Assembly (NCBI GenBank): GCA_023213395.1
Contig: CM041465.1
Span: forward strand, 136,469,741 to 136,533,740
Source: Cycas panzhihuaensis
Lineage: Eukaryota; Cycadophyta
DNA length: 64,000 bases
Direction of reading: 5' to 3'
Shown here: positions 21,913-33,507 of the stretch, in pieces
How positions within the stretch are numbered: the stretch's first letter is position 1
Layout: each line of letters begins with the position of its first letter
Translations under genes and position numbers: made by a program
Notes under the pieces: model-generated
Told to the model about the DNA's origin: nothing
Seen by the model: only the letters and a program-made list of their open reading frames with translations
Databases searched by the model: none

Positions 21913-24256
21913 GTTAAATTTGTAAACGCTTGAAGTTAGCAGATGACTTGGAAACTCGATGTTTTCATTGCTTAAGTTCCACCTTCTAACAAACCAACAG
22001 TCCTAATCTTACTAGAAGATCTAACAACTGAATGGAGTGATGAGAGGTGGAGGACTAGGCAAAAAAGTTGGTCCAACCCCGATCTATAGATGAGATCCAA
22101 CAGTTGACCAAACCAAATCTAGGACAAGGCAGGTAGGGTTGATCTGCATGGACGTACCATGCTTTCTTTGAGATTCACAGCCCCAATAACACCCTTTTTG
22201 AACCTCCTTTCCTTCAAGTAACCTTAATTGTCGTGTACTGATTGTACGGTTAGTTGGTCCCCTAGGGAATGCACCAAGCTTAAGGTTAATTTAGAGGCGA
22301 AGTCTGAACTTTTTTCGGGCCTCTCCAACAAACTTTTAAGTCACTTTTTAAGAGGATTAAAGTTGACTTAAGATTGATTTTATTTGGATGATGAAAAACA
22401 CTTAAACAAGTTTACAAAGTGAGGCTTCAAAAGAAGCAAACTTAGTACATTAAGTGACACATTAAATGCTGTTACAAAATCACTTCAATGAAATGAAAGA
22501 GTGCCAAATAAATCCAAGTAAAGACTTGAGTACATTAATGATAACACATTAAGTGTTTTGAGAAAGAAATAAGCACTTTAAAAGATAAAAAAAAGTGTCA
22601 AGTACCCAAGAAATAAAGATGAGATGCCTTGTGATGAAGGTACAATCGGGTTCCTTTTAATGATAAATGCTCAACTTAAGGTGAGAGAAAGCTACTTTGC
22701 AAGATAAAGACACTAAGCACCAAGTGTTGGGACTTTAAAATAGTCCCAACTAACAAAAAAAGTTAAGTGATTTTACTAAAAATAGTGTGTTTGAGCCCTT
22801 TTTGACTTAGGGCACTAGGTCACTATGCAAGGTACCTTAGAGAAAATGATGAAAATAGTGAATAATTTCAGTTTTATAATGTAGAAAACACTTAAAATCA
22901 CTTCAACTAAGCTATTTAACACTTATGCAACATTAATTAAGTGTTAAAAAAAGCTTAAAATGCCAAAACAAAGGTTGAAATTAGACCCTTTTGTAACTAG
23001 GGTATGAAGGACACCTTGCAAGGAGCCTTATAAAACACTTTAAAAAAATGATTTTTCGCCTTTGAAAATCGCTTAATTTGAGTTAAATAACACAAGTGAA
23101 AACTCTTATATGTTAAATACACTAAATAAAGTGAAGAAAGGCTAAAATAAATCTTTAAAAGTGATTAACTAGTGATTTTAGTTACTTTAGAAAATAAACT
23201 TCGGAATATAATATAACCCAAGGTTTATTGTGCTTCCCAAGAATATTCTTAATAATATAACCCGAGGTTTATTTTGTGAAGTGAATGATGAAACTTTTCA
23301 AAAATTAAAAAGTCGAAATCGAAAAAGTGGCAGCGCAGAACTCGCGCGACTCTGTGATCACGCAGAGTATGATAACTTTCGAACAACTGATTGGATGAGG
23401 TTGAAACTTCAGACAGAGGGTCGTGATACCTGTACGGAGACTCCTCTCAATTTTGAGCAGATTCTGTTGAGTGTGCGAAGAGAACAGAGCAAGTGGACTT
23501 TTACAAGGGCGGACTGACTGCTGGGAATTTTGTGACTGTCGTACGGCCTTCAGGGTGACATGGGTCACTGCAATGTGCTTTGAGGGACTCGCCAGAGGGT
23601 TTAGAACCTTCCAGAGAAGCAAATCTGCAAGTTTGAGAGAAGCACCAGTGAATCTGGGATTCCCATGTGGGGTTTTAAGGCTGAAATTGCTCAGAATTTG
23701 ATTCACAGCCTGCAGGGACCCTCAAACTTCAAGTAATTCATGTTTGAGAGGTTCAAATGGCTATGAAACAACTCAGCACCCTGTTCTACAAGAAAAGCAA
23801 GCTAAAAACATGCAGATTTTAGTGAAAATTTCATAAAAAACGTGAGTAAACTTGCCCAGATCTGAGAACAACTGATGCAAACTGGTTGCAAATCAGTTAT
23901 GAACCTCGAAAAGTGCTTAAAAGACTAATTTGTAGTAAAAAAACTAACTGAGTAACACAAATCTACCTCTTTTCCTTAAAATATTTTTTTCTTGAAGAAA
24001 ATTTAAGAAAAAATCATTGTTTTTAGAGAAAACAGTGTGTTGCACCCTTGATGGAGATCGAAAACAATTTCAGATCTAAAAGTAACCTGCTCCAGCCTTG
24101 AAAAAATGCTCCAAAAAGCTTTGATCTGCAGAAAATAGGTTTAGGCAAACCTTGGATCGCCTTCAGAGAGCGAAGGTCATCACCAAGGGTTTGTAAAACC
24201 CTTACTTGATCATCTTTTCAAGATGAAATCAGAATAGAGACAACTAGTCTCCTTCT
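21913..24256 (-). other. Long 5' leader of element A
   Basis: About 2.3 kb of noncoding, AT-rich leader, homologous in the minus direction to the F leader (for example GGGACTATTTTAAAG near 22727 and the GTACACGACAATTAAGG-type block near 22215-22245). The stretch 23320-23720 is richer in GC. The frames found there (23230-23517, 23706-23305) are not recognised. Confidence 0.65.
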
Positions 24257-24268
24257 GGTCTGATACTA
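24257..24268 (-). other. Primer binding site of element A
   Basis: On the minus strand it reads TAGTATCAGACC, the initiator-Met tRNA complement with two mismatches. It lies two bases from the LTR, in the expected place. Confidence 0.7.
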
Positions 24269-24270
24269 AA

Positions 24271-24634
24271 TGTTGAAAATGGCTTTAAGTTTACAATTCC
24301 CAAGATCTAGAAGATTGATTCTCTCTAGTTCTAGAAAGCAAGAGATCTATACTAACAATGAAAATGAGATTCAAATGAATAAGATCAAAGCATAAAGAGA
24401 ATGAGCAAGATGTTACCAAATGGGGGCAGATGGAATTGGTCCAATCTCCAAATGAATATTAGTTTGATTAGCAAACTGGCAACATAACAATATAACTCAA
24501 ACTCTATATGAGAAACATGAGAAGTGTTCTCAATATATAGAGTGATAGAAGAGACCTAAGGCATTGGATATTTGACAAGTGTCAAACATCCAAGGTACAT
24601 GTCTTGCATGTAGGACATGTGTCATTTTGTGTCT
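24271..24634 (-). repeat. 5' LTR of element A, part interrupted by B
   Basis: LTR positions 1-364 (+ strand reading, TGTTGAAAATGG start). It stops at GTCATTTTGTGTCT, where the B LTR begins at 24635. The remaining LTR positions occur only beyond B at 50359-50887, which also repeats positions 19-364. Confidence 0.88.
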
Positions 24635-25215
24635 TGTTAGAATGGGCCTAAGGCCACATATATCCAAGATCTTTAATAAAAGCACAATACCATTAAATGC
24701 ATTAAGCATAAGCAACAAATAACTTCAAAGAATTCAAAGGACTCAGAGAAATAGGAGCAAGATCACAATACCAAAGATGAGGTGTTAGAATTAGTCCAAC
24801 AACCAAAGAATGCCTTCAGCTTGATTAGCAAACTGATAGAATAACAATGAGCTCCAACTCTTGAATAAGCAACAATGAGGAATAGGTCTCATTATATAGA
24901 GTGAGATGAGAGACCTAAGGCCTTGGATGTTTGACAAGTGTCAAACATCCAAGATACATGCCTTGGATGATTGACATGTGTCCTTTTGGAAGCTCTTGTG
25001 TGAGCAAAAATGCAATGGGTCATTTGACCCTCAAGTTACATAAGTGACAACATTGTGTCACTAGTCATAAAGTGGGTGTGTACTTTATCACTTAAGTGAT
25101 AAAGTCATCCCTAAAGTACAAAAGTGCACATAAGCATTAAAGTGCACACATAAGACATAAATATAAAGTACATAAGCTTAACATATAAACGTAAGGTAAA
25201 ACATGAGGTTTAACA
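24635..25215 (-). repeat. 3' LTR of element B (581 bp)
   Basis: On the + strand it runs TGTTAGAATGGG to GAGGTTTAACA and is near-identical to 49775-50358. It resembles the A LTR in its second half (the GTGTCAAACATCCAAG block), showing that A and B share an ancestor. Confidence 0.93.
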
Positions 25216-25223
25216 CCCCCCCT
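25216..25223 (-). other. Polypurine tract of element B
   Basis: Eight C on the + strand next to the LTR (G8 on the coding strand). Confidence 0.7.
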
Positions 25224-25259
25224 TATTGTTTATAATGTTAAGTCAGACCCCTAGACCAT

Positions 25260-26640
25260 CTCTAAATTTTACAAATTTGTCTCTACCAAGTGGTTTGGTA
25301 AAGATATCTGCCGTCTGCTGCTTCGTTGGTCGATATTGAAGAGTGATCTCACCACTGTGTACGTGCTCCCTGATGAAATGGTGGTGAACTTCAATATGTT
25401 TGGTCCATGCATGGAAGATTGGATTCTTAGTTAGCTTGAGGACACTCTGATTGTCGCAGTGAATACTAGTCGGTTGCTCCTGCTGAAATCCAAGCTCACC
25501 AAGAATCCGTCGAAGCTAGATAGCCTCGCAAGTCGCTACCGATCGCAGCTTTGTACTGCCTGGAGGACAAGGTAACATTTGGTTGCTTCTTGCAACTCCA
25601 TGAAACAGCTGTGAACCGAGGGTAAAACACTAACCCGAGGTTGATTTCCTGCTATCCTGGCATCCTGCCTAATCAGAATCAGAGAACCCCTCCAAGGTGA
25701 AGTTCTCATTGTGTGCATATTAAGTCCAAGTTGCAATGTACCTTTGATGTACTTGAGTATGCGTTTTGCTGCTTTCCAATGCTTCTGATTGGGTTGAGAC
25801 ATGAAACGAGAGCAAATCCCAACTGCAAAGGAAATATCTGGACGAGTGTTGGTGAGATATATCAAACTACCAATCAACTGTTGATAAAGAGTGGGATCTG
25901 CTGGTTCAGCTTCCTCATTAAGAGTAAGCTTGGTGCCATTCTCCATGGGCGTAGGCGCCGTCTTGCAGCCATGCATCCTAAACCTCTGCAAGATGTCCCA
26001 AGAATATTTTGCTTGGGAAATGAAGATATAGCCTGGCTGCTGCCATACCTCAAAGCCTAAAAAATAATGGAAAAGTCCAAGATCAGTCATCTCGAAACTT
26101 CTCTTCAAATCATCTTGGAGAACATTGATGAGCTTAGTGTCATCACCAGTGACCACTAAGTCATCTACATACAAGGCAATATAAATGACATGGTGTTGTT
26201 CATGTTTGATATACAAGTTAGGATCAGATGTTGATCGATGAAACCCATGTCTCAAAAAGTATTCATCGATTTTTGCATACCATGCCCTAGGAGCTTGTTT
26301 CAAGCCATACAAAGCCTTCTTGAGACGACATACCAAATGCTCCTTGCCTTGTTCTTTGTAGCCAGGAGGTTGCTTCAAGTATACCTCCTCTTGAAGATCG
26401 TCGTTTAGAAAGGCGCTCTTCACGTCCATCTGATACACTGGCCATTTGCATTGCGCAGCTAAGGCCATGATGAGTCTGATGGTGTTCATGTTTGCTACTG
26501 GTGCAAAGGTCTCCTCATAATCAATTCCTTCCTTTTGTTTGAATCCCTTTGCTACGAGTCGTGCCTTCTGACGCTTGAGTGTCCCATCAGAATGAAATTT
26601 GGTCTTGTAGACCCATTTACAACTGATTGCCTATTTGTGT
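25260..26640 (-). pseudogene. Element B reverse transcriptase and RNase H
   Basis: The main open frame 26489-25536 begins [20 protein letters not shown]. It holds [32 protein letters not shown], the RT catalytic [11 protein letters not shown] and [12 protein letters not shown]. RNase H starts with [18 protein letters not shown], then shifts frame near 25720 (a one-base-type indel). The rest of RNase H, ending ADIFTKPL near 25290, is readable only in pieces. The RT start ([18 protein letters not shown]) lies over 26640-26490. Confidence 0.9.
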
Positions 26641-27134
26641 GGAGGTAATTCGACCAAATCCCATGTGTCGTTCTTGTGAATGGAGTGGATCTCCTCATCC
26701 ATGGCAGCTTTGCAACTATCATTTTGTGAAGCCTCTTCAAAAGTAGAAGGCTCATCAATAGAAAGCACTTCAGCCATAAGTGCAAAGTTTGTTTGTTGCC
26801 TATATTTAGATGGACGTTTCCCTTCAATGATATGACCATCCTGTACCATTTGAGTATACCACTTAGGTAACTTCTGAAATGATGTAGCATGAACCTCAAT
26901 GTCTTCTGGTCTAAGTGAATGATCAACAGAAGATGAAGTGGAAGGTTCAAGTGGAGCAGATGAAGATGAAGTAGATGGTACAAGAGGTGCAGATGAAGAA
27001 CATGGTGTATAAGATTGAGAGGGAGCGAAGTCCTCAACAATCTTTTTACCTTTGTCAATGGGGGGTTGGATTGATGCCACATCCAACTCTTTCTGATCAT
27101 CCTCAACAAAGATTACATCTCTTGAGAGATGCAT
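26631..27134 (-). pseudogene. Element B IN-RT linker and RT N-terminus
   Basis: 167-residue minus frame MHLSRDVIFVEDDQKELD, followed by a long Ser/Pro-rich linker (SSSAPLVPSTSSSSAPLEP type). It runs into the RT start: FALMAEVLSIDEPSTFEEA, AAMDEEIHSIHKNDTWDLVE. The linker is typical of Copia pol between integrase and RT. Confidence 0.85.
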
Positions 27135-27749
27135 TTTTCTCCCAACTGGATCATACTACTTGTAGGCTTTGCTATGGATTGCATATCCTACAAAGATGCA
27201 TTTAAGACTATGTTTGTCCAACTTTGTTCTTTGTTGATTTGGTATATGCTTATACGCAGTGCACCAGAATGTCCTCAAATGGCTGATAGTTGGCTTCTTA
27301 CCAGTCCATGCCTCCTCAGGTGTGATGTCATGGATCATTTGTTGTAGGACTCCGATTGGCCACATAGGCTGCTGTATGAAATGCTTCGGCCCAGTAAGCT
27401 CTTGGAAGTCCTTTTGCATGCATCATTGTTTTGGCTTTATTAGCCAAAGTTCTGTTCATCCTTTCAGAGACTCCATTCTGTTGAGGAGTATGAGGAGCTG
27501 TGAGTTGTCTCTGAATTCCATTATCATTGCAGAATTAGTTGAATTCATTTGAAGTGAATTCACCTCCATTATCTAACCTTAATGTCCCAATTGAGCAGCC
27601 AGATTTATTTTCTACTTCCGCTTTAAACTCTTTGAACTTGGAGAAAGCCTCTGATTTTTGCTTAAGGAAGTAGACCCAGACTTTGTGAGAAAAGTCATCA
27701 ATGAAGGATATGTAATACAATGCTCCTCCAAAGGATTGAGTGGACATGG
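27135..27749 (-). pseudogene. Element B integrase
   Basis: Core block 27747-27535: MSTQSFGGALYYISFIDDFS, KVWVYFLKQKSEAF, LRLDNGGEFTSNEFN, then a stop at the CN position. A further block to about 27156 holds QNGVSERMNRT, ITPEEAWTGKKPTISHLRTF and LKCIFVGYAIHSKAYK. The C of FGC is a W. The first catalytic Asp region lies across the D insertion and continues at 38187 (LVHSDLCGPM). Confidence 0.87.
27745..27749. other. Target-site duplication CATGG of element D, left copy
   Basis: CATGG at 27745-27749 and again at 38182-38186 brackets element D. Both copies fall in the integrase gene of B. Confidence 0.9.
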
Positions 27750-28592
27750 TGTTGGTGTTAAAATTGACTCAATGGCTGTGTGAGGACCAGAGGTAGGTCA
27801 GACAACCCGAGTTGTGCAGGTATGGACCGTACGGAGGTACGTATGAGGTAAAATGGCAGAAAAACAAGCATTTTGGGTACGTATGACAAAAGCGCACTGA
27901 ACGGCACGATGATGTGAACGCATCAGCGCGGAATGTAACCAAACCAAGGCAGACGCATGACCTGGGGACCGGTGAAGACCGAGGTGCCAGACGTACGTAC
28001 GGACGTACGGACCCAAAGGAATAATTAATTAAGGACAAACAAAGTGATTAAGTGAAGAGGTACGCATAAACTGAAGAGGTACGCATGACTGAAGGGGTAC
28101 GGTTATGACAGACAGTCATAACCCTTCAGCCAAAAGGTACCAGCAGGAGTACTTAAGGAGGTACGCATGATTCACCTGGTGAGGGTGAGAGCCGGATATC
28201 ACGAGTACGCAAAGGTGCAGAAGACAGTACGCATGACAGCCGATTGGAGCACGAATGTATGATAAGTACCATCTGGGTACGCATATGTAATGTATGATCA
28301 GATGTCCGGAATGCTCAGAATGCATTCCACTCGTGTAAATGAACTGTTGAATTAATAAAAGGAAGAGTTATGTGGAAATTGATGTATGCTTGATGTTGTG
28401 ATGATGATTTGCTGGAGTATGTGTTGATTGCATCACTGTGTACCATTCTGTGAATTATATATGGAATGCATGTGGAATATATGTGAATGACCATGTTGAC
28501 AGTATCCCGAAACTAGACTATAGCGCTGTGTAACCTTGACAAGTGCAGCAAAGGGTATCTTGTAAGGGTAACGAGATCAGCCGAAGTCAACA
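27750..28592 (+). repeat. 5' LTR of element D (843 bp)
   Basis: TGTTGGTGTTAAAA to GAAGTCAACA. The first 290 bases differ from the 3' LTR by many small indels and CG-related changes, while 28120-28592 is nearly identical. GTACGCATGA-type motifs recur about seven to nine times. AATTAATAAAAGG (about 28351) is a candidate polyadenylation signal. Confidence 0.92.
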
Positions 28593-28732
28593 TTGGTTCC
28601 GTTGCCTACGTCCATTGAGGAGGGACAGGGCCTAGGGGTTTCAAAGGAAAAGAATGTGTAAAGGGCAGAGGACCACAGGCCGCATCGTGATGGCGGGTCA
28701 GAACTAAGCCACAGCGCCTGTGGGACCTTCCA
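28593..28732 (+). other. Leader and candidate PBS of element D
   Basis: One base after the LTR lies TGGTTCCGTTGCC (28594-28606). It starts with TGG, as required to pair with a tRNA CCA end. It is not the initiator-Met type; the tRNA is not identified. Confidence 0.5.
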
Positions 28733-29879
28733 ATGCCACCTAAGAGGCCTTCAAGGTCGGAAGAGCCCCAGAAGGATACTTCACCCAAGGAAAAGGAGAC
28801 TAGCAGACAAAGGGCACTAAGATGGTCAAAGGAAGCAAAACTCAGAAGGGCGAGGAGATTAAGTTCGCAAAACAACGAGACTAAGGGACGGTCAGTTGAA
28901 GGATCCGAGGCAAGTGGAGCCCAGACACCTCGGAAGAGGAAACCCATGGCGAACATGGTATTGACACACCCCTATCGAGATGATTTGTTTAGCTCGGAGA
29001 TTGAAGGAAGCCAAAATGGACGAAAACATAAAGAGATCCTAACAGAGGGAAGTATACGGTGGAGGACGGCAAGGACCTAGGTGACAATGATAAGAAGGCG
29101 GAGGAAGGTCCCCAAGATATTGGGAAAACAAGCTAACGAGACTTTTTGAAGATTCGACAGAAAGGGGATCGGATCAATCTTACATTACAGTAACGCCATT
29201 GACTATACAAGTTCCAGGTGTAGTGGAACCTATACACATAAAAACTCCGTTCAAAAATCCGCTGTTTGGGAAAGATAGTACAGCGGTGGTTACTCCTAGT
29301 GCATCCCCAAAGGACGGAGGAGGGGAAAGATCACCATCAGGTGGGGGACAGTTGCAATCTCCCAAAATGGACGACTTTGGGAAACTAACCTTTAACGATA
29401 CTTCAGACACAGCAGAGCATGTGTATCTATTTCAGAACCTCATTGATGTCAAGAAGATAACAGACGAAGATGAAATCAAAGCACGCTTCGCCTGTACATT
29501 GAGAGGAGTACCCTTGGCTTGGTATAAGGAAACAAACAAGAATGAGCCATGGGTAAAGATTAAGAAAGCGTTTGAAGAGAGATTTCAAAAGTTTCGCAGT
29601 AATGAAGCCGTTGAAATCGCACTACGAGAGATCAGGCAGAGGCCGGGGGAATCCGTCCTAACTTACATTAGCCGAATGAAGATTATTGCAGCGAGCATGA
29701 TCAATGAAACGATCACGGATCATAACATGAAGAATTACTTCGTAAGAGGGCTGAATGAGAAGTTGCGAGCTATGATGCATGCTCATCCGCTTAAGTCATT
29801 CAAGAATGCTCAGGATTTGGCATTAGATTTCGAGATGGAAATGGATGCCCAAGCAGGAGGACAAGATTCCTTGTCATAA
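28733..29879 (+). pseudogene. Element D gag
   Basis: Two frames make up gag. 28733-29080 (115 residues) starts MPPKRPSRSEEPQ and is very basic and charged. 29199-29879 (226 residues) holds the retrotransposon-gag fold: TLRGVPLAWYKETN, W-KIKKAFEERFQKF, REIRQRPGESVLTYISRMK and NYFVRGLNEKLRAMM. A frameshift and stops separate the two. Gag packages the element's RNA. Confidence 0.85.
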
Positions 29880-30460
29880 GATTACAAGATGAGATTAGAG
29901 AGTCGAAGGTAACCAAGATAATTGACCCTTACGCGGTAGGGGTAGCAGAAGAGGAATCAGAACTGGAAGCACTAAGGAAAGAGGTGGCAAGATTGAAAAT
30001 CAGAAATAACCGGGAGGAAGAAGAGATGCCCAAAAAGAAAGAGCACACTGGAAGGGTAACCAAGTGGTGCCACTTCAGGAGGAAAACTCACATACCACCC
30101 GGGAATGTGAGTTGAATTTAAAAAGTAGTGCGACACACCAACAAGAGAAGTGGTGCCACATATGCGAGGTTGACACACACACAACCAAGGATTGTTTTTT
30201 CAATTCTAGGGGAAAAGCATTTAGAGGTCGAGGTCGGGGAAGAGGCAACCCACCTCGAAATGTGTATACAACGAGGGGCGCACTGTAACCCTCGAGGAAG
30301 AAACAAATGATGGGGAGATGCCTCATCTCGCTACGCCGCACCGGAAGTCCGAATGCCCAATGAAGCAAGAATACGAATGTAAGCCGTCAGAGGCAGAATC
30401 GCGGGCCCAAGCGACCACAAAACAGAAGATTGCAAGGGTAAAGCTAAAGCGACTAATCTA
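29880..30460 (+). pseudogene. Element D zinc-knuckle region
   Basis: Broken frames with CCHC knuckles: WCHFRRKTHTTREC (second Cys lost to Arg, about 30065-30105) and an intact WCHICEVDTHTTKDC (about 30150-30195). A GRGRGRG basic stretch follows, then remnants of a third (RKSECP). The HTT after the third ligand recurs in fragment J. Such knuckles bind RNA. Confidence 0.75.
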
Positions 30461-31816
30461 ATGACAATCGTGCCAGAAACGAAGAATGTGAAATTACAGA
30501 ACAAACAAAAAGAGAAAGTGGATGAAGGATATCCAAACCCTCCAACAGAAATGGATCGGTACAAACAAGCGAAACAAGTGTTAGATGGGTTAATCCGGGA
30601 GGAGAATATGCTACCAATGGGTAAACCGGAAACGAAAAATGTTTATGTTCGGAAAAATAAACAAAAAGAGCCAGAAAAACTACCAGAAGGATCTACGGCA
30701 AAACCCCAAATGGTGCAAATGGAAGAGTTGTTTAAGGGATTACCAGCAGAAGATATTCCCAGAATGTTGCTATTAATGGAGAATTTGGTGAAGCAGTTGC
30801 AGTTAACTATCCCTCTGTCTCAGGTTATTGATTGGATTAAAGGAGGAGTGTTACAGAATGGAATTACCAAAAGTTTGAAACAAGTCATACCATCATTCGA
30901 CATGGATCCAATGGTAACCATGTCCGTATTGGGAGAAACATTCCCTCGAGTAATTGTGGATGGAGGTGCAAAGAAGAATGTGTTACCAGCTGCAACATGG
31001 CGTAAATTGGGAAGCCCGAAGTTGGAGGTGGCAACCTATTCGCTGAAATTGGCCAATGAGCTACTAGTACGACCCATGGGCAGATTGGCTAATATCAAAG
31101 TAAACGTGGCAGGGATAGTGGTAAGAATTGACTTTACAATCGTGGAAACGGAGAAAGGAACCACACCCTACCCGGCATTACTAGGAAGGCCATGGTTATA
31201 CAAAACACAATGCCTTCAGAATTGGAAAAAGGTAACTTTCACTCTATCGGACAGTAACAACAAAGTAGTACTTCCAATGCTGGGAAGAAGTTCGATCGAA
31301 GTAATTCCAGATGAAGGATCCAGCACCACGGTGACAAGCACGACATTTTCTTCCAATGAGGAAGAACACATCTTTCACATGGCGGAAGAGCCCACCACGT
31401 CCAAAGCAAAGACCAAAGATGAAGAACCAACGGATCTCGAAGAAATATATAACTCTTCGGATGACGAACACGGCATGAGGTTCGTGGATTACTGGCTTCA
31501 GGATGCATATGAAGTAAACTCTTCTTCATTCAGATGTAATTTGCTATCTAAATGTGTATCTGTAAACATTGATAATAATTTAAATTCTTTTGAATATATG
31601 CTGACTAATGATCATTTGGAAATTGATAATAACCTAAACCAACCAACCCTTAGTTTATCTAGTAATTTTCGTAGTTTTTTTCTAGTTAGTAGTAACCCTG
31701 ACATCCCGTCTACTTCAGGTGTGGGTCCTGAGGTAGATTCCTTTACCCCCCCTTTATTACAATCCGAGGAAGGAAGTAATATCCCTTCCTCTTCTTCCTT
31801 AGAGGTACACCCTTGA
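30461..31816 (+). CDS. Element D protease-containing frame (451 aa)
   Basis: This is the longest open frame in the window. A conserved LTIPLSQVIDWIKGG block (residues about 118-132) leads into an aspartic protease-like domain with RVIVDGGAKKNVLP near residue 165. The usual DSG/DTG is DGG here. It continues with LANELLVRPMGRLANIKVNV and PALLGRPWLYKTQ. The last third is acidic and serine-rich with no recognised domain. It is not known whether DGG is catalytic; J has DSG at the same place. Confidence 0.8.
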   Translation: MTIVPETKNVKLQNKQKEKVDEGYPNPPTEMDRYKQAKQVLDGLIREENMLPMGKPETKNVYVRKNKQKEPEKLPEGSTAKPQMVQMEELFKGLPAEDIPRMLLLMENLVKQLQLTIPLSQVIDWIKGGVLQNGITKSLKQVIPSFDMDPMVTMSVLGETFPRVIVDGGAKKNVLPAATWRKLGSPKLEVATYSLKLANELLVRPMGRLANIKVNVAGIVVRIDFTIVETEKGTTPYPALLGRPWLYKTQCLQNWKKVTFTLSDSNNKVVLPMLGRSSIEVIPDEGSSTTVTSTTFSSNEEEHIFHMAEEPTTSKAKTKDEEPTDLEEIYNSSDDEHGMRFVDYWLQDAYEVNSSSFRCNLLSKCVSVNIDNNLNSFEYMLTNDHLEIDNNLNQPTLSLSSNFRSFFLVSSNPDIPSTSGVGPEVDSFTPPLLQSEEGSNIPSSSSLEVHP

Positions 31817-31854
31817 CCATAAGTCTCTTCCAACCATTGGCGCCAAACTGGGAA

Positions 31855-32310
31855 ATGGAAGGAGGATTGTCGGTAAGTACTTCTAGCGAGTCCGTCTAGG
31901 AAATAAAATCACTATTCGGAAAAACAAATTGCCAAACCTATATTGGAGATTACATTAAACCATTCTATGGGGAAGGTTATATGGGACTACCCATTTAACA
32001 CAATCGCGTGGAGTATTGGATAGAACAGGGAAATTGGGATAAAACCCAATGGCAGTAAGATTTAATCCTAACCCTACAAGGGAAAGCTTGGTATTGGTAC
32101 TTAGCTCACCAACATACCCTTAGCAATTGGCAAGAATTGCAAACGATGTTTCGAATACGATTCGATCATCCAGACCAACTAGCTATTCCAATATTCTATG
32201 TGGGACATGACCCTAGAAAACACATACAGGTGTGTAAACAAAATTGGAAATCCTTGAGTATACCTAAGCGGAATTGGTCTAACTACTTCTACCACACCTT
32301 GGGAGAGTAG
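31855..32310 (+). pseudogene. Second gag-like frame between protease and RT of D
   Basis: A single frame of about 151 codons from ATG 31855 to TAG 32308-32310, broken by three in-frame stops (in SESV-EIK, GLPI-HNR and TQWQ-DLI). After them it reads LILTLQGKAWYWYLAHQ, SNWQELQTMFRIRFDHPDQL, which has the layout of a retrotransposon gag core (small-residue loop, WY pair, W-ELQ-F-RF helix). It differs from the gag at 29199. Just upstream, TTGGCGCCAAACTGGG (31837-31852) looks like a Gypsy PBS. It is probably a captured or residual gag module. Confidence 0.55.
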
Positions 32311-32437
32311 CAAAAGACCGGTTCTGGAAGGGAGCAAAACCTAGATATAACTTGGGAAACCTAAGGAATCTTTTATAAAACCTTTAGGCATACTTGTAAA
32401 ACCAGAAGTAAACAAAATCCTGAAACACATCAGAATA

Positions 32438-33507
32438 ATGAGCATAAAACTAGAACAGCATTTGACAGATCAGGAAACCGTAGAATCCATACATAGTGAA
32501 GAAGAAGAAATTGTAAATTATCCTGCAGAGTTTACAGAATTCACCGTTGGAGAGAGAAAAGTCGAAGATGCCCCAGGGCACAAAACCGAAAAGGTGGAAG
32601 ACGTGGGTATAACGAAGTTAAAAACTACAGAAATTAATTTGGGTAATCCAGAAAGTCCTAAGCTTATTCGAATTGGAGATTATTGGGATCCCCAACCAGA
32701 GTCAAGCTCAACAATTATTCGAAGAATTTCGTGATGTGTTCGCATGGTCGTATAAAGATTTGAAAGGTATTCCTTCGGAGATAGGAATGCACCATATTGA
32801 TCTAGTGGAAGATGCTAAACCAGTAAAACAACGACCATACCGAATGAATCCGAAATATAAAGAAAAAGTAAAAGCGAATCGGATAAAATGTTAGAAGCGG
32901 GTTATATCTACGAAATTGACTACAGTGACTGGGTGAGCCCTGTAGTAGTGGTTCCAAAGAAAAATGGGAAAATTCGAGTCTGTGTGGATTACAGACAATT
33001 GAACAAAGTGACGAAAAAGATCCATTTCGTTACTTTTCACGGAAGATATTCTAGAAGCAGTTGGAGGGAATGAAATCTATTCATTCACAGACGGATTTAG
33101 TGGGTACAATCAAGTGATTGCCCGTAAGATCGTGCAAAGACAACATTCGTAATGTAATGGGGTACGACGCCTATAAGGTAATGCCATTCGGTCTTACGAA
33201 TGCACCAAATGACATTTCAAATAATTGTGATTAATATTTTCGTAAATTTATTGGAGAAAAGTTGTATTTTTAGACGATTGGACATTATGCGGGTTAATGA
33301 AAAATCATATGGAAAACTTAAGAGAAATGTTGCAAACCCGTCGAAAATAAACTGTCTCAATCCGTAAAAGTGTACATTTCGGTACCCTTTGAAACCTCTT
33401 GGGGCATATAGTCAAGAAAGAAGGATTGCCGATGATCCAAAGAAAAGTGTCCGCCATTTTACACTTTCCGACACCGAATACGAGGAAGCGGTGAAAGGTT
33501 TTTAGGT
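32438..33507 (+). pseudogene. Element D reverse transcriptase
   Basis: A frame at 32438-32734 (acidic, no domain) is followed by RT in pieces: FEEFRDVFAWSYKDLKGIP and IDLVEDAKPVKQRPYRMNP (32673-32894), then [40 protein letters not shown] (32888-33073). Then come SFTDGFSGYNQV, VMPFGLTNAP and a LDDW motif near 33271 in place of YXDD. At least six frameshifts fall between 32880 and 33500, many at short C or CG runs. Confidence 0.85.
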
